A stretch of DNA of 64,000 nucleotides from CADEDH01 sp965262175 (GCA_965262175.1 CBDHES010000022.1:353753-417752), one strand, 5' to 3'; positions 1 to 9,148 are shown, counted from the first letter of the stretch. Translations and numbers: made by a program. Notes: generated by a model from the sequence alone, not told the origin.

Positions 1-126
1 CCCCAGGAGATCGTCGTCGACGGACGGTCGATGCGGGGAGCGCCCGACTGGTCGCAGACCGGCGCCCCGACGATCTTCGGCTCCCAGCAGGCCGAGCGAC
101 CCACCGGCGGACCGACCACGACCTGA
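1..126 (+). CDS. Partial CDS, C-terminal 41 residues of unknown protein
   Basis: A frame open from base 1 ends at TGA 124-126. The readable tail contains DGRSMRGAPDWSQTGAP and ends in a Thr/Pro/Gly-rich stretch. Codon third positions are G/C-rich, as in real genes here. The next gene converges 25 nt away. The start and any domain lie outside the window, so no family can be given. Confidence 0.45.
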   Translation, partial: PQEIVVDGRSMRGAPDWSQTGAPTIFGSQQAERPTGGPTTT

Positions 127-151
127 CGAACCTCGGCGGGTGATCATCCGG

Positions 152-1168
152 TCAGCGTGACTGGATGTCCTCGATGACATCGGGTGGGATGGTGCTCGGC
201 ATCTCCGGCGAGGCCGAGGCCCCGATGCTGTGGGAGATCCCGCCGAACCGTTCCTCGATGGCGTCGGCGATCTCATCGTGACGGCCGACCGCGGCGAACA
301 GCCGCACCACGTCATCGTCGATCAACCCGGCCATCTGGGCCCAGCCATCGTTCTTCGACAGATGGTTGAGCTGCTCACCGAGATCGAGCAGGTCGTGCTG
401 GGCCAGGACCGGCCAGTAGGCCCGGGTCGACCCGTAGAACCCGATCCGGTAGCGGACGAACTCCACGGCCCGGGCCACCTCCTCGTCATCGGCGCCGGTG
501 CAGACGAACCCGCCTCCGGCGACCGTGAACCCCTCTCCCCGCCGGCGGCCCGACACCGCCAGGCCGGCGTCGAGCTGGGGAAGGACCTCGGCCTCGAGGT
601 AGGCCCGGGTACAGAAGCCGTGGAGCCGGACGCCGTCGGCCACCCGGCCCGCCGCCCGCAACATCCCGGGCCCCACCGCGGCCAGCGTGATCGGCGGTGG
701 ATCGGTGGCGAGCGGCTCCGGCGTGAAGTTGGGGGTCATCAGGGTGAAGCGGTAGTGCTCGCCCTCGAAGTCGAGCGGCTCGCCGGTGGCCCAGGTCCGC
801 CAGATGGCCCGGACCGCCCGGACGTACTCCTCGATCCGGGGGGCCGGCGCCGACCACGGCACGCTGAACCGGCGCTCGTTGTGGCCCCGGACCTGAGTGC
901 CGAGGCCGAGCTCGAACCGTCCGCCCGAGGCCTGCTGGAGGTCCCAGCCGATGTTGGCCACCGCCATCGGGCTCCGGGGGAAGGCGATGGCCACCCCGGT
1001 CGAGAGGCCGAGCGTCGTCGAGTGGACCGCGGCCACCGCCAGGGGGAGGAACGGGTCGTGCCGGTTCTCCAGGGTGGTGACGCCGTCGTAGCCGTCGGCC
1101 TCGATCCGGGCGACCGCGGCCGGGATGTCGTTCAGGTCGTTCTGGGGGATGGTGGTGACGATTCGCAT
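152..1168 (-). CDS. LLM-class (probably F420-dependent) oxidoreductase
   Basis: This 338-residue TIM-barrel oxidoreductase belongs to the bacterial luciferase-like family, which uses F420 or FMN. It opens with strand MRIVTTIPQ, carries GVAIAFPRSPM and the glycine-rich GGRFELGLGTQVRGH segment, and has the AAVGPGMLRAAG cofactor-side motif in the second half. The start is ATG 1168, 13 nt behind the split-barrel flavoprotein gene; upstream sequence in this frame is Arg/Pro/Ser-rich and overlaps that gene. The two genes form an operon. It is clearly paralogous to the LLM at 60708-61739 and resembles the MSMEG_2256-like (TIGR03617) group. Cytoplasmic; substrate unknown. Confidence 0.88.
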   Translation of the reverse strand: MRIVTTIPQNDLNDIPAAVARIEADGYDGVTTLENRHDPFLPLAVAAVHSTTLGLSTGVAIAFPRSPMAVANIGWDLQQASGGRFELGLGTQVRGHNERRFSVPWSAPAPRIEEYVRAVRAIWRTWATGEPLDFEGEHYRFTLMTPNFTPEPLATDPPPITLAAVGPGMLRAAGRVADGVRLHGFCTRAYLEAEVLPQLDAGLAVSGRRRGEGFTVAGGGFVCTGADDEEVARAVEFVRYRIGFYGSTRAYWPVLAQHDLLDLGEQLNHLSKNDGWAQMAGLIDDDVVRLFAAVGRHDEIADAIEERFGGISHSIGASASPEMPSTIPPDVIEDIQSR

Positions 1169-1181
1169 CGATCGCTCGCCG

Positions 1182-1799
1182 TCACCGGCGGTCGCGGGCC
1201 GGGAGGACGTCGGCGAAGACCTCCCAGTCCTTCCACTCCGGTCGGGGCGGTTCGTGGCCGGGTGCCGGCGCATGGGGTGACAGCTCGCCCGAGGCCAGGT
1301 CGTGGACGTAGCGGGGGCAGTTGACGAACGCCCGACCGATCGTCACCTCGACGACCGCCTCCGCCCCATCCCAGGTCTCGACGAGCGCCGGGTCGGTCAG
1401 GACCGAACCGGTGCCGTGGATCCGTATCCGGGCCGGCCGTTCGTCCTGGCGGATGAAGAGCGCGCCGACCCGGCCGGTGTCGACGATGTTGCCGAGGCTC
1501 CGGTACATGCCGTTGCCGTCGTAGGCCGGGAATCGGAACGTCCGATCGTCGACGATCCGCACGAACCCCGGTCGCCCACCCTTGTACGACACGTCGGGGA
1601 ACCCGTCGGGGTCGACCGTGGCGAGGAAGAAGTAGCTGGCCGACTCGATGAACCGCCTCGTCCGGTCGTCGAAGACCTCGGACACCGTGATCTCGGTCAG
1701 CCGGTCGGCCAGCCGTCGACTGTCGAACCGGTCCTGGAGGGTCCGGGCCCCGGGGCCGTAGAGCTCGCCGGCCGCCGCCGGTCGTGGATCGTCGGTCAT
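1182..1799 (-). CDS. Pyridoxamine 5'-phosphate oxidase-family split-barrel flavoprotein
   Basis: This 205-residue protein has the FMN-binding split-barrel core: ASYFFLATVDPDGFPDVSYKG followed by a predicted beta meander with RFPAYDGNGMYRSLGNI and GALFIRQ. That pattern fits the PPOX/general stress family, which binds FMN or F420. It is first in an operon with the LLM oxidoreductase downstream (13 nt gap), suggesting a shared flavin or F420 redox task, which is inference. The start ATG 1799 is supported by a -10-like TACGAT at 1806-1811 exactly 6 nt upstream, so the mRNA is probably leaderless. Confidence 0.85.
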   Translation of the reverse strand: MTDDPRPAAAGELYGPGARTLQDRFDSRRLADRLTEITVSEVFDDRTRRFIESASYFFLATVDPDGFPDVSYKGGRPGFVRIVDDRTFRFPAYDGNGMYRSLGNIVDTGRVGALFIRQDERPARIRIHGTGSVLTDPALVETWDGAEAVVEVTIGRAFVNCPRYVHDLASGELSPHAPAPGHEPPRPEWKDWEVFADVLPARDRR

Positions 1800-1855
1800 G
1801 GACCGATCGTAGATCGGGGACCGGTCGCCGACCCAGGTGAGGGTACGATCGCACG
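1800..1855. promoter_or_regulatory. Divergent leaderless promoters, PPOX gene / sulfotransferase
   Basis: This 56-nt gap holds a TACGAT hexamer on each strand: 1806-1811 on the minus strand and 1844-1849 on the plus strand. Each lies 6 nt before the start codon of the gene it would serve. No Shine-Dalgarno sequence is visible on either side, so both transcripts probably begin at or next to their start codons. Confidence 0.65.
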
Positions 1856-2755
1856 ATGCGTAGCGGGCCCCGGCGATACCGCTCGGCCGACGAGGACAGC
1901 GCCCGGTGGACCGGGCTCGAGTTCCGGGACGGCGACATCGTCATCAGCACCCGCTCCAAGCACGGGACGACGTGGATGCAGATGATCTGCGCCCTGCTCA
2001 TCTTCGGTCGGGCCGACCTGCCCGGTCCTCTCCCCCACCTCTCACCGTGGCTCGACTGGCGGGGCGAGGAGCTCGGGGACGTGCTCGATCGCCTCCGGGC
2101 CCAGCGCCATCGACGGTTCATCAAGACCCACACCCCCCTCGATGGGATCCCGATCGATGGGCGGGCGACCTATCTCGTGGTCGCCCGCGATCCGCTCGAC
2201 GCCGCGGTGTCGCTCTACCACCAGGGCGACAACCTCGATCGGGATCGCATGGCCGACCTGACCGGGGCCGACCGGCCCGACCCCGATCGAGGCCGGCCCC
2301 CACTCGATGGGTGGCTGGCTCGCTGGGTCGACGACGACGCCGATCCGACCGAGGCGCTCGACTCCCTCCCCGGCGTCGTCCATCACCTGACCGATGCGTG
2401 GGCCCGGCGGGCCGAGCCCAACGTCGTGCTGGTCCGCTACGCCGACCTGCTCGCCGACCTCCCGGCGGCGATGGTCCGCCTGGCCGACCGGCTGGCCATC
2501 GAGGTCGATTCGGAGGTCGTGCCCGAGCTGGCCACGGCGGCCGGCTTCGAGGCCATGGCATCCCGGGCCGAGGAACTGGCCCCCGACCCGGGTGGCATCC
2601 TCCGCGACCGGGGGGCGTTCTTTCGCCGCGGGGCCCAGGGGGACGGGGCGACCGCAGCCGGGCCCGAGGCCGTTGCCCGGTACCGGGACCGGTTGCGGGA
2701 GCTGGCCCCGCCCGACCTCGTCGCCTGGCTCGACGGCGACCGCACTGGGGCCTGA
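1856..2755 (+). CDS. Sulfotransferase family protein
   Basis: This 299-residue cytosolic-type sulfotransferase would transfer sulfate from PAPS to an alcohol or amine. The 5'-phosphosulfate loop is STRSKHGTTWMQ (about residues 31-42). The catalytic-base region is RFIKTHTPLDGIP (88-100, His92), and the 3'-phosphate-binding strand/helix is VARDPLDAAVSLYHQ (109-123). A C-terminal FFRRGAQGD corresponds to the usual RKGxxGDW motif but is degenerate. Length is normal for SULT-type enzymes. TACGAT ends 6 nt before ATG 1856, indicating a leaderless message. The acceptor substrate is unknown. Confidence 0.9.
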   Translation: MRSGPRRYRSADEDSARWTGLEFRDGDIVISTRSKHGTTWMQMICALLIFGRADLPGPLPHLSPWLDWRGEELGDVLDRLRAQRHRRFIKTHTPLDGIPIDGRATYLVVARDPLDAAVSLYHQGDNLDRDRMADLTGADRPDPDRGRPPLDGWLARWVDDDADPTEALDSLPGVVHHLTDAWARRAEPNVVLVRYADLLADLPAAMVRLADRLAIEVDSEVVPELATAAGFEAMASRAEELAPDPGGILRDRGAFFRRGAQGDGATAAGPEAVARYRDRLRELAPPDLVAWLDGDRTGA

Positions 2756-2809
2756 GCGTCGGGCGGGCGGTCGGGTCGGTCCCAGGCTCGGGCGGGCGGG
2801 CCGCGCCGG

Positions 2810-4300
2810 TCAGCCCCAGGCTCGGGCGATGGCCGCTGGCAACTCCTCGCACCACTGGATGAGGTCGTGGCCGGCCACCCGCTCGGTGAAGTGGTAGCGC
2901 GCCCCGAGCTGGTGGAGGTAGCCGGCCCACGCCTCGGTGGCCTGGAAGAAGCCCGACTCGAGCGTCCCGGCGCACAGGTGGACCATGGGATGGGTCTCGG
3001 CGCCCCAGCCTTCGGTCAGGTCGGGTGGGGTCCCGGTGCTGAAGGCCAGGAGGTGACCGAACCGTTCGTGATGGAGGCGGCCGGTGGCCAGCGCATGGCC
3101 GCCACCGTCGCTACAGCCGAAGACGGCCCGCATCGAGCGCTCGCCGCTCACCCCCAGCTCCGCCTCGGCCCATCGGGCCAACTCGTCGACGAAGAACCGC
3201 TGGTGGGCGTCGAACCGCCGATCGTCGAACCCGGGGAGGTACTCGAGGGCCCGTTGGTTGCCGTGCAACTCGTCGGCCGGGGCAGCGTGGGCCGCCACCA
3301 CCACCACACGGGGGCAGGTGCCGGCCTCGATGGCGGCGTCGAGCCGCCGGGCGTAGGGGGCGAACATGTTGCCGTCGGTGGCATACACGACGGGCACCGC
3401 CTCCCCGGCCTCGTGGCCGGCGGGCCGGTAGACCGTGACCCGGCGAGGCTCCCCCAGCGCGTCGGACTCGACGGCGTGGTCGAACGTCGATCCGACGAGC
3501 GGATCGTTGGACGGCGCCTCGGCCGGCGCCGCCGAGCCCCGGAAGCGACCGTCGTGGGAACCGCGGCGAAGCCGCATCGGACCGCCACCCCCCAGCGGGG
3601 TGAAGGTGTAGGTGATGACGGCCTCGTCCAGCCGATCGACCCGGACCATCAGCACCTGGAGCCCGTCGCCGGCCTCCCAGGTCGGGATGGGGAACACGGG
3701 GGTCACCGCAGCGGGCTCGGCCGACTCGGTGACGAAGGTGAGCACGTCGCCGTCGGCCCACGCCGGCGCCCCCTCGGCCTCCCGCCGGGCCCGCAGCTCG
3801 GCCGGGTCGGGGTCGGTCCACACCCGAGCGAAACGAACCCCCTGGGGGAGGGCGCCGGGCTGCTCGGCCCGTTCCCGGGCAACGGCTCGGGCCGCCTCGA
3901 AGATCTGGGCCCGCAATTCGGCCAGGGACGGGACCCCGAACGCGCTCCGATCGTCGTCGCCGGTCGCCGGGTCGACCGGCGGCTGCACCATCTCGCCCTG
4001 GTGCTCGATCATGATCGTCCCGAACGGCTGCGGCCGGCCGCTGTAGAGGGCCAGCTTGTCGGCGCACCCGGCGAACAACAGCCCGGCGCCGTCGACGCCG
4101 TCGTCGTGGGCCCGCCGGGCCAGGCGGGCCGCCGCCGGGAGATCGGTCGGATCCATCGACTCGGCCAGCAACGCCGCGGCCCGGGCGGCGGTGACCCCCT
4201 CGGCGGCATCGAGGCCGGGATGGGCCCGGAGGGTGGCCACTGCGCCGGGATCGTCGGCGGCTTCGAGGGTGTCGAGGAGCGCGTCCAGGTCGTCGTTCAC
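2810..4300 (-). CDS. Enterochelin-esterase-like alpha/beta hydrolase
   Basis: This 496-residue protein has a C-terminal esterase D/Fes-type domain. It shows VYRPAGH, VVYATDGNMF, the nucleophile elbow FGCSDGGGHALA (Ser within CSDGG) and a late AGHDLIQW histidine. The first 300 or so residues contain an acidic helical segment and a beta-sandwich like Fes N-terminal domains. Fes-type enzymes hydrolyse siderophore or other esters; no siderophore genes lie nearby, so the substrate is open. The start is GTG 4300, because TAGGGT (4308-4313, minus strand) ends 7 nt upstream; frame further upstream is Pro/Arg-rich and enters the divergent promoter. It converges on the sulfotransferase gene. Confidence 0.82.
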   Translation of the reverse strand: MNDDLDALLDTLEAADDPGAVATLRAHPGLDAAEGVTAARAAALLAESMDPTDLPAAARLARRAHDDGVDGAGLLFAGCADKLALYSGRPQPFGTIMIEHQGEMVQPPVDPATGDDDRSAFGVPSLAELRAQIFEAARAVARERAEQPGALPQGVRFARVWTDPDPAELRARREAEGAPAWADGDVLTFVTESAEPAAVTPVFPIPTWEAGDGLQVLMVRVDRLDEAVITYTFTPLGGGGPMRLRRGSHDGRFRGSAAPAEAPSNDPLVGSTFDHAVESDALGEPRRVTVYRPAGHEAGEAVPVVYATDGNMFAPYARRLDAAIEAGTCPRVVVVAAHAAPADELHGNQRALEYLPGFDDRRFDAHQRFFVDELARWAEAELGVSGERSMRAVFGCSDGGGHALATGRLHHERFGHLLAFSTGTPPDLTEGWGAETHPMVHLCAGTLESGFFQATEAWAGYLHQLGARYHFTERVAGHDLIQWCEELPAAIARAWG

Positions 4301-4415
4301 GCCCGTGACCCTAGGTCGGACGAGCCGGAGGCGGCGAGCAGGCCCCGGCCACCGGCCGACATCGGCGGAGAACCGACTTGGGGCCGGCGAGAGCGGGCGA
4401 TCTACCATCGGGTCC
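4301..4415. promoter_or_regulatory. Divergent leaderless promoters, esterase / LLM
   Basis: The minus strand carries TAGGGT at 4308-4313, 7 nt from GTG 4300. The plus strand carries TACCAT at 4403-4408, 7 nt from GTG 4416. Both fit the actinobacterial -10 TAnnnT. No SD sequence precedes either start. The rest of this 115-nt gap shows no repeat that I can see. Confidence 0.6.
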
Positions 4416-5636
4416 GTGAGACTTCGATTCGGCGCCTTCCTCGCTCCCCATCATCTGCTCGGCGAGAGCCCAACCCTCCAGTTCCAGCGCGATCTGGAGC
4501 TGGTGGAACTGCTCGACAAGGTCGGGTTCGACGAGTTCTGGTGTGGTGAGCACCACTCGACCGGATGGGAGATGATCGCCTCGCCCGAGATGTTCCTCGC
4601 CGCAGCGGCGATGCGAACCGCCCGGATCAAGTTGGGGACCGGGGTCGTGTCGCTCCCCTACCACCACCCGTTCCACGTCGCCCAGCGCATCGTCCAGCTC
4701 GACCACATGAGCTTCGGTCGGGCCCTGTTCGGGACCGGGCCGGGCGCCCTCCCCTCCGACGCCCACACCCTCGGGGTCGACCCACTCGTCATCCGGGACC
4801 GACAGGATGAGGCGATCGGCGTGATCAAGCGCCTCCTCGCCGGCGAGGAGCGCTTCTCCTACGAGTGCGAGTGGTTCCAGCTCAACGACGCCGCCCTCCA
4901 GATCCTCCCCTACCAGCAGGAGGTCCCGATGGCCGCGGCGTCGATGGTCAGCCCCTCGGGCATGACCCTTGCCGGCAAGCACGGGATGGGCGTGCTGTCT
5001 ATCGGGTCGATGTCGACCGAGGGCCTGGCCTCCCTCCCCCTCCAGTGGAGCTTCGCCGAAGAGGCGGCGGCCGAGCACGGCCAGGCCGTCGACCGGTCGG
5101 AATGGCGGGTCATGTTCAACTTCCACCTGGCCGAGAGCAAGGCCCAGGCCCAGGCCGACGTCGAGCACGGTCTCCTCCGGTGGCACAACGAGTACAACGT
5201 CGGCACGCTCATGCGGCCCGGCCTCGAAGCCCTCGGCTCGACCAAGGAGGCGATCGAGTACTACTCCGAGGCCGAAGGCTCGGCCGGGGTGATCGGCACC
5301 CCCGACGAGCTGGTCGAACGGATCAAGACCATGGTCGAGGTGACCGGCGGATTCGGCGTGGTGATGGGCTTCGTCAACGACTGGGCCAATCCCGAAGCGA
5401 CCCGGCGGAGCTGGGATCTCGTTGCCCGCCACGTCATGCCGGAGGTCAACGGGGCACTCGTCCCGATGCGCGAGTCGAACACCTTCGTCAAGGCCAACCG
5501 GGAGTACTTCGACCGGGCCGGCAAGGCGATCCTCAACAAGATCATGGACAACGACCGGGCGGCCGCCGCCTTCCATGCGTCGGGGGTCGGCGGGGCGCCG
5601 TTGGCCCACAGCTCGCCGGACCGGGCGGAGAGCTGA
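4416..5636 (+). CDS. LLM-class flavin-dependent oxidoreductase (limonene-monooxygenase-like)
   Basis: This 406-residue luciferase-like monooxygenase starts RLRFGAFLAPHH and contains FDEFWCGEHHSTGWE, RIKLGTGVVSLPYHHP and MSFGRALFGTGPGALPSDAH. These are typical of long LLMs that pair with a flavin reductase. GTG 4416 was chosen because the first beta strand begins there and TACCAT lies 7 nt upstream. It is followed after 28 nt by soxR in the same direction, a probable operon. It is clearly paralogous to the LLM at 42053-43213 along its whole length. Substrate unknown. Confidence 0.88.
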   Translation: MRLRFGAFLAPHHLLGESPTLQFQRDLELVELLDKVGFDEFWCGEHHSTGWEMIASPEMFLAAAAMRTARIKLGTGVVSLPYHHPFHVAQRIVQLDHMSFGRALFGTGPGALPSDAHTLGVDPLVIRDRQDEAIGVIKRLLAGEERFSYECEWFQLNDAALQILPYQQEVPMAAASMVSPSGMTLAGKHGMGVLSIGSMSTEGLASLPLQWSFAEEAAAEHGQAVDRSEWRVMFNFHLAESKAQAQADVEHGLLRWHNEYNVGTLMRPGLEALGSTKEAIEYYSEAEGSAGVIGTPDELVERIKTMVEVTGGFGVVMGFVNDWANPEATRRSWDLVARHVMPEVNGALVPMRESNTFVKANREYFDRAGKAILNKIMDNDRAAAAFHASGVGGAPLAHSSPDRAES

Positions 5637-5664
5637 ACCGGCGTCGGGCTGCCCGGCCGGTGCC

Positions 5665-6126
5665 GTGAGCGACCAGCTGCTGTCGATCGGGTCGGTGGCG
5701 GCCCGAACCGGGTTGGCGGTGTCGGCGGTTCGGTTCTACGAGAACGAGGGCCTGCTCCCGGCGGTGCGGTCGCCGTCGGGGCATCGACGCTTCCCCCGCT
5801 CGGTCATCCGCCGGCTCTCGTTCATCATGATCTGCCAACGGCTCGGCTACTCCCTGGCCGAGATCGCTGAGCATCTGGCGGCGCTCCCCGACGGCAGGAC
5901 GCCGACCGATGAGGATTGGGCAGCGTTGGCGAGGCGGTTCCGGGTCGATGTCGATGAACGCATCGCCCGGCTCACCGTGCTCCGGGACCGGCTGGACGGC
6001 TGCATCGGCTGTGGCTGCCTCTCGCTGGAGCGGTGCGCCATGTACAACCCGGACGACGCCGCCGCCGAGCGGGGAGCCGGGCCCCGCTACCTCCTCGGCG
6101 ATGACAGCGCCGACGTGCTCGGCTGA
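5665..6126 (+). CDS. soxR: SoxR-type MerR-family [2Fe-2S] redox-sensing regulator
   Basis: This 153-residue MerR-family activator has an N-terminal winged helix (LSIGSVAARTG, AVRFYENEGLL, SGHRRF), a dimerisation helix and the SoxR cluster motif C-x2-C-x-C-x5-C (Cys 113, 116, 118, 124). That cysteine pattern and the length match E. coli SoxR, whose oxidised [2Fe-2S] cluster activates transcription in response to redox-cycling compounds. GTG 5665 is the only start that precedes the helix-turn-helix at the normal distance. It lies 28 nt after the LLM gene and is probably co-transcribed with it, unlike the usual divergent soxR. No clear SoxR box was seen upstream of the LLM. Confidence 0.92.
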   Translation: MSDQLLSIGSVAARTGLAVSAVRFYENEGLLPAVRSPSGHRRFPRSVIRRLSFIMICQRLGYSLAEIAEHLAALPDGRTPTDEDWAALARRFRVDVDERIARLTVLRDRLDGCIGCGCLSLERCAMYNPDDAAAERGAGPRYLLGDDSADVLG

Positions 6127-6138
6127 GGGGCCGACCGG

Positions 6139-7869
6139 TCAGACGGCACAGAACAGGGAGTGCCGCCCGGTGCCCGCGGGGCCGGTCGCCGTGCGCTCGA
6201 CCCCGCCAGCCGGCGGCCCGAGACAGTGGGCGGCCGACTCGGGCGTGGTGTAGGACCGGTCGGTCAGCGGGCTGCACAGCTCGGCGAAGATCACCGACGC
6301 CGGGATCCGGTGGGGGCCGGTGTACTGCGGCCGGTACTGGAGCGCCGGGCCGTCGTAGGGAGCACCAGGATTGGGGCCGCCGTCGCTGAGGTAGCCGAAG
6401 CCGCAGCCGCTCGGTGAACCGGTCGCGTAGTTGACGCAGTTGTCGATCCACAGCTGGTTGGTCTGCTCGTGCCAACCGCCCCACCAGTCGCCGTGGACCG
6501 TCGTCCCCCCTGGGACGTTGCGCCGATGGGTCCCCGGGTCCACGTCGGACGACAGGTACCAGTCGGCGGTCGATTCGCCGACATCGACCCGATAGTTGAC
6601 GAAGTACTCGAGGTTCGGGAGGTTGGTGCCGTCCTGACAGTCGCTGTAGTACCACCCCCCGACGGACGGGATGCGGAAGCTGTTGGCCCAGTCGGCCGGA
6701 TCGCCCCCGGTCCAGCACTGGGGGAACTTGACGTTCATCTCCAGGACGACGTGGGGGTTGTCGGTCACGCCCGACTCGTTGTAGAAGCGACTGCCATCGC
6801 AGTCGGGGATGGTGTTCGACGCCGGGGAGCTGGCCCCGGAGTACTGGTCGGAACAGACGAAGCTGAACTTGCCCTCGGCCCCGCCCTGGCCGTATCCGAT
6901 GGCGTTGATGTCGTCGGTCGACACCATGGCGGCCTCCGGTGGGTAGACGACCGACGCCCCCCGGGACAGACCCTCGCCCTTGTAGTAGACGACGACCCGC
7001 TCGGGGATCCGGATGTTGCCCTCGCCGTCGAACATCGCCGGCACCCAGTAGCCGGTCCGGTTCAACTCCTGGCCGTTGCAGGTGCTGCTGCCGGAGTCGA
7101 TCAGCGTCTCGTAGGTCGAGTGGGCGTTGACGTGGGTGTTGCCGAAGAACATGTGGAGGTGGGACACCCCCGGCTGCCCGGGAAACACCAGCGGATCGTC
7201 GTAGGCGAAGTGGCTGAACTCGCACCCGGTCCGGAACTGGCCCCCCTGAGGCACCGGGAACGATCCCTCGGGATTGCCGGCCGGGTTGCCGAGGTAGTCG
7301 TCCCGGGGCCCGTAGTGGTTCGCCGGGTCGAGGTCGGCCGACGGGACGAGGAGCCAGGGACTGGCATCGTGGTTGGTGTTGCGGACCGAGCTGGCGAGCA
7401 CCAGGGCGAGGTTGTCCTGGTAGGTGGACGCCCCAGGCGTCTCGGCGACGGTCGGCGGCTCGGTTCCACCTTCTCCTCCGACCGGCGGCGGGATCGTCGC
7501 CTCCGACCCGTCGGCCGACGATGGCTCGGAGCTGTCGGCGGCGTCGCCATCGTCGGCGACGGTATCCCCACCGGCGACCGGCAACCCCGGCGTGACGTCG
7601 CCCTGGGCATCGCCAACGGTCTCCGCCCCAGCCTCGCCGGCCACGCGGTCGGTGGCGTCGGGGGTGGCCTGCTCGGCGGCCCCCGGGGGCTGGTCGGACC
7701 CTGCGGCATCGACGAGCTGGGGGTCGGGAGCGGTCAGGAGCGTGGCGAGCAAGGCGCCGACGACGGCGACCACGGGAACGAGGCCCAAACCGAGGCCGTG
7801 GCGCCGGACGAGCTGGGCGACCTTCATGCGCTGCGGGTGACGCATCGGGTGTTGGCTTCCCTTCGACAT
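6139..7869 (-). CDS. DUF1996 domain-containing exported protein
   Basis: This 576-residue protein has a signal or anchor helix at about residues 27-46 (LGLVPVVAVVGALLATLL). A disordered Ala/Asp/Glu/Thr/Pro-rich linker of about 100 residues follows, then a DUF1996 domain of about 370 residues. The domain is recognised from CEFSHFAYDDPLVFPGQPG, SHLHMFFGNTHVNAHST, STCNG, NRTGYWVPAMFD and VVYYKG. DUF1996 is best known from secreted fungal proteins and some actinobacteria; its activity is not established. Many cysteines in the domain suggest disulfides outside the cell. ATG 7869 directly follows a TTG; an 11-nt GCCCG-A-CGGGC inverted repeat lies just upstream. It converges on soxR. Confidence 0.85.
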   Translation of the reverse strand: MSKGSQHPMRHPQRMKVAQLVRRHGLGLGLVPVVAVVGALLATLLTAPDPQLVDAAGSDQPPGAAEQATPDATDRVAGEAGAETVGDAQGDVTPGLPVAGGDTVADDGDAADSSEPSSADGSEATIPPPVGGEGGTEPPTVAETPGASTYQDNLALVLASSVRNTNHDASPWLLVPSADLDPANHYGPRDDYLGNPAGNPEGSFPVPQGGQFRTGCEFSHFAYDDPLVFPGQPGVSHLHMFFGNTHVNAHSTYETLIDSGSSTCNGQELNRTGYWVPAMFDGEGNIRIPERVVVYYKGEGLSRGASVVYPPEAAMVSTDDINAIGYGQGGAEGKFSFVCSDQYSGASSPASNTIPDCDGSRFYNESGVTDNPHVVLEMNVKFPQCWTGGDPADWANSFRIPSVGGWYYSDCQDGTNLPNLEYFVNYRVDVGESTADWYLSSDVDPGTHRRNVPGGTTVHGDWWGGWHEQTNQLWIDNCVNYATGSPSGCGFGYLSDGGPNPGAPYDGPALQYRPQYTGPHRIPASVIFAELCSPLTDRSYTTPESAAHCLGPPAGGVERTATGPAGTGRHSLFCAV

Positions 7870-7917
7870 CAACCGCCCGTCGGGCAGTATGCCGGGCCCG
7901 GGAGCCGTTTGCGACGA

Positions 7918-9147
7918 TCAGGGCGTCGATGGTCGGGGGCCGGTGGCGGTCACGCCGGCGACGACGGCCAGGACCAACGCCGCCGGAACCGACACCAGGG
8001 CCATCGCCTCACCGACGGTCAACGCATCGAGATCGGCCAGGGTCCCGACGGCCACCGGTACCGCCAACAGCCCGACCCGGATGCCGGCCGTCATGGCACC
8101 CAGCACCGCCCCCGGCCTGCCCGGCGCCGACGCCGCCCGGTCGTAGAGGCCGGGGAACACGACCGCCGCTCCGATCCCGGCGACGACAAGGGCCACCACG
8201 ACCAGGGCCGGCACCGGGGCCACCGAGGCCACCAGGAGGCCGAACCCGCTGAGAGCGGCGCCCAGCTGAAGGAGCCGGACGGCACCGATGCGGGCGGCCA
8301 GGGCGTCGCCTCCGAACCGGCCGATGACCATCCCGGTGGTGCTGGCCACGAAGCCGACACCGGCCACGCCGGGGCTGACGCCGAGGTCCTCGGTCAGGCG
8401 AAACGCCGCCCAGTCGGCGGGAACCACCTCGATGGCGATGGCGAGCGCTCCGAACACGGCGAACAGCATCGGCAGCCGCCACCGACCCGCCGGGCGCGTC
8501 GACACGTCGGCTGCGTCGGCTGCGACAGCCCCGGCCGGCTCGTCCCCGGCCGCCTCGTCTCGCTGATCGACGACGAGCAGCCGGGGCCCGACGTAGACGA
8601 CGGCGGCCAGCAACACGAGGGCCACGACCAGGAGGTGGATCCGGAGCGACACGACGTCGGCGGCGATGGTGGCCATCCCGCCCCCCACGACGGTCCCAAC
8701 GCTCCACAGACCGTGGAGCCGGTTCATGACCGGGGTCGACCGGCGGGCGCTGAGCCAGGAGCCCTGCATGTTCATCGTCACGTCGGTCAGCACGTCGAAG
8801 AAGTGGAGGGCGAGCAGGGCGGCGAGGAACGCCACGCCGGACGGGGCGAGACCGATCGTGGGGAGGGTCGCCACCAGGCCGACCGAACCCGCCACCATCA
8901 CGGTCCGGGTTCCGTACCGCTCGATCAGGCGCCCGCAGGCGGCGCTTCCGAGGAGGCCGCCGACCGAGCCCAAGGTGAGCAACAGGCCGACCGTGCCGAG
9001 CCCGAGGTCGAGGCGGTCCCGAATCTCGGGCAGGCGGGGGATGAACGAGGAGAACACCATGCCGTTCACCCAGAACTGCGTGGCGACAGCCCGGAGGGCC
9101 CGCCGCTCGGTCGGGCCGAACGACCCGGACCGCCGACCGCTCGGCAC
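7918..9147 (-). CDS. MFS transporter
   Basis: This 409-residue membrane protein has about twelve hydrophobic segments. An MFS-type loop follows TM2 (GRLIERYGTRTVMVAG) and a similar loop occurs in the second half (GGDALAARIGAVRLLQLG). Its composition resembles small-molecule exporters (YbjJ/fucose-permease-like branch). GTG 9147 starts 1 nt after the MaoC stop codon, so translation is probably coupled in a three-gene operon (AI-2E-type, MaoC, MFS). Substrate unknown. Confidence 0.87.
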   Translation of the reverse strand: MPSGRRSGSFGPTERRALRAVATQFWVNGMVFSSFIPRLPEIRDRLDLGLGTVGLLLTLGSVGGLLGSAACGRLIERYGTRTVMVAGSVGLVATLPTIGLAPSGVAFLAALLALHFFDVLTDVTMNMQGSWLSARRSTPVMNRLHGLWSVGTVVGGGMATIAADVVSLRIHLLVVALVLLAAVVYVGPRLLVVDQRDEAAGDEPAGAVAADAADVSTRPAGRWRLPMLFAVFGALAIAIEVVPADWAAFRLTEDLGVSPGVAGVGFVASTTGMVIGRFGGDALAARIGAVRLLQLGAALSGFGLLVASVAPVPALVVVALVVAGIGAAVVFPGLYDRAASAPGRPGAVLGAMTAGIRVGLLAVPVAVGTLADLDALTVGEAMALVSVPAALVLAVVAGVTATGPRPSTP

Positions 9148-9148
9148 C

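Noticed and set aside
2781..2828. Direct repeat CCCAGGCTCGGGCG at 2781-2794 and 2815-2828
   Set aside because: One copy is coding and the other is in a 54-nt GC-rich gap; more likely local slippage than a functional site.
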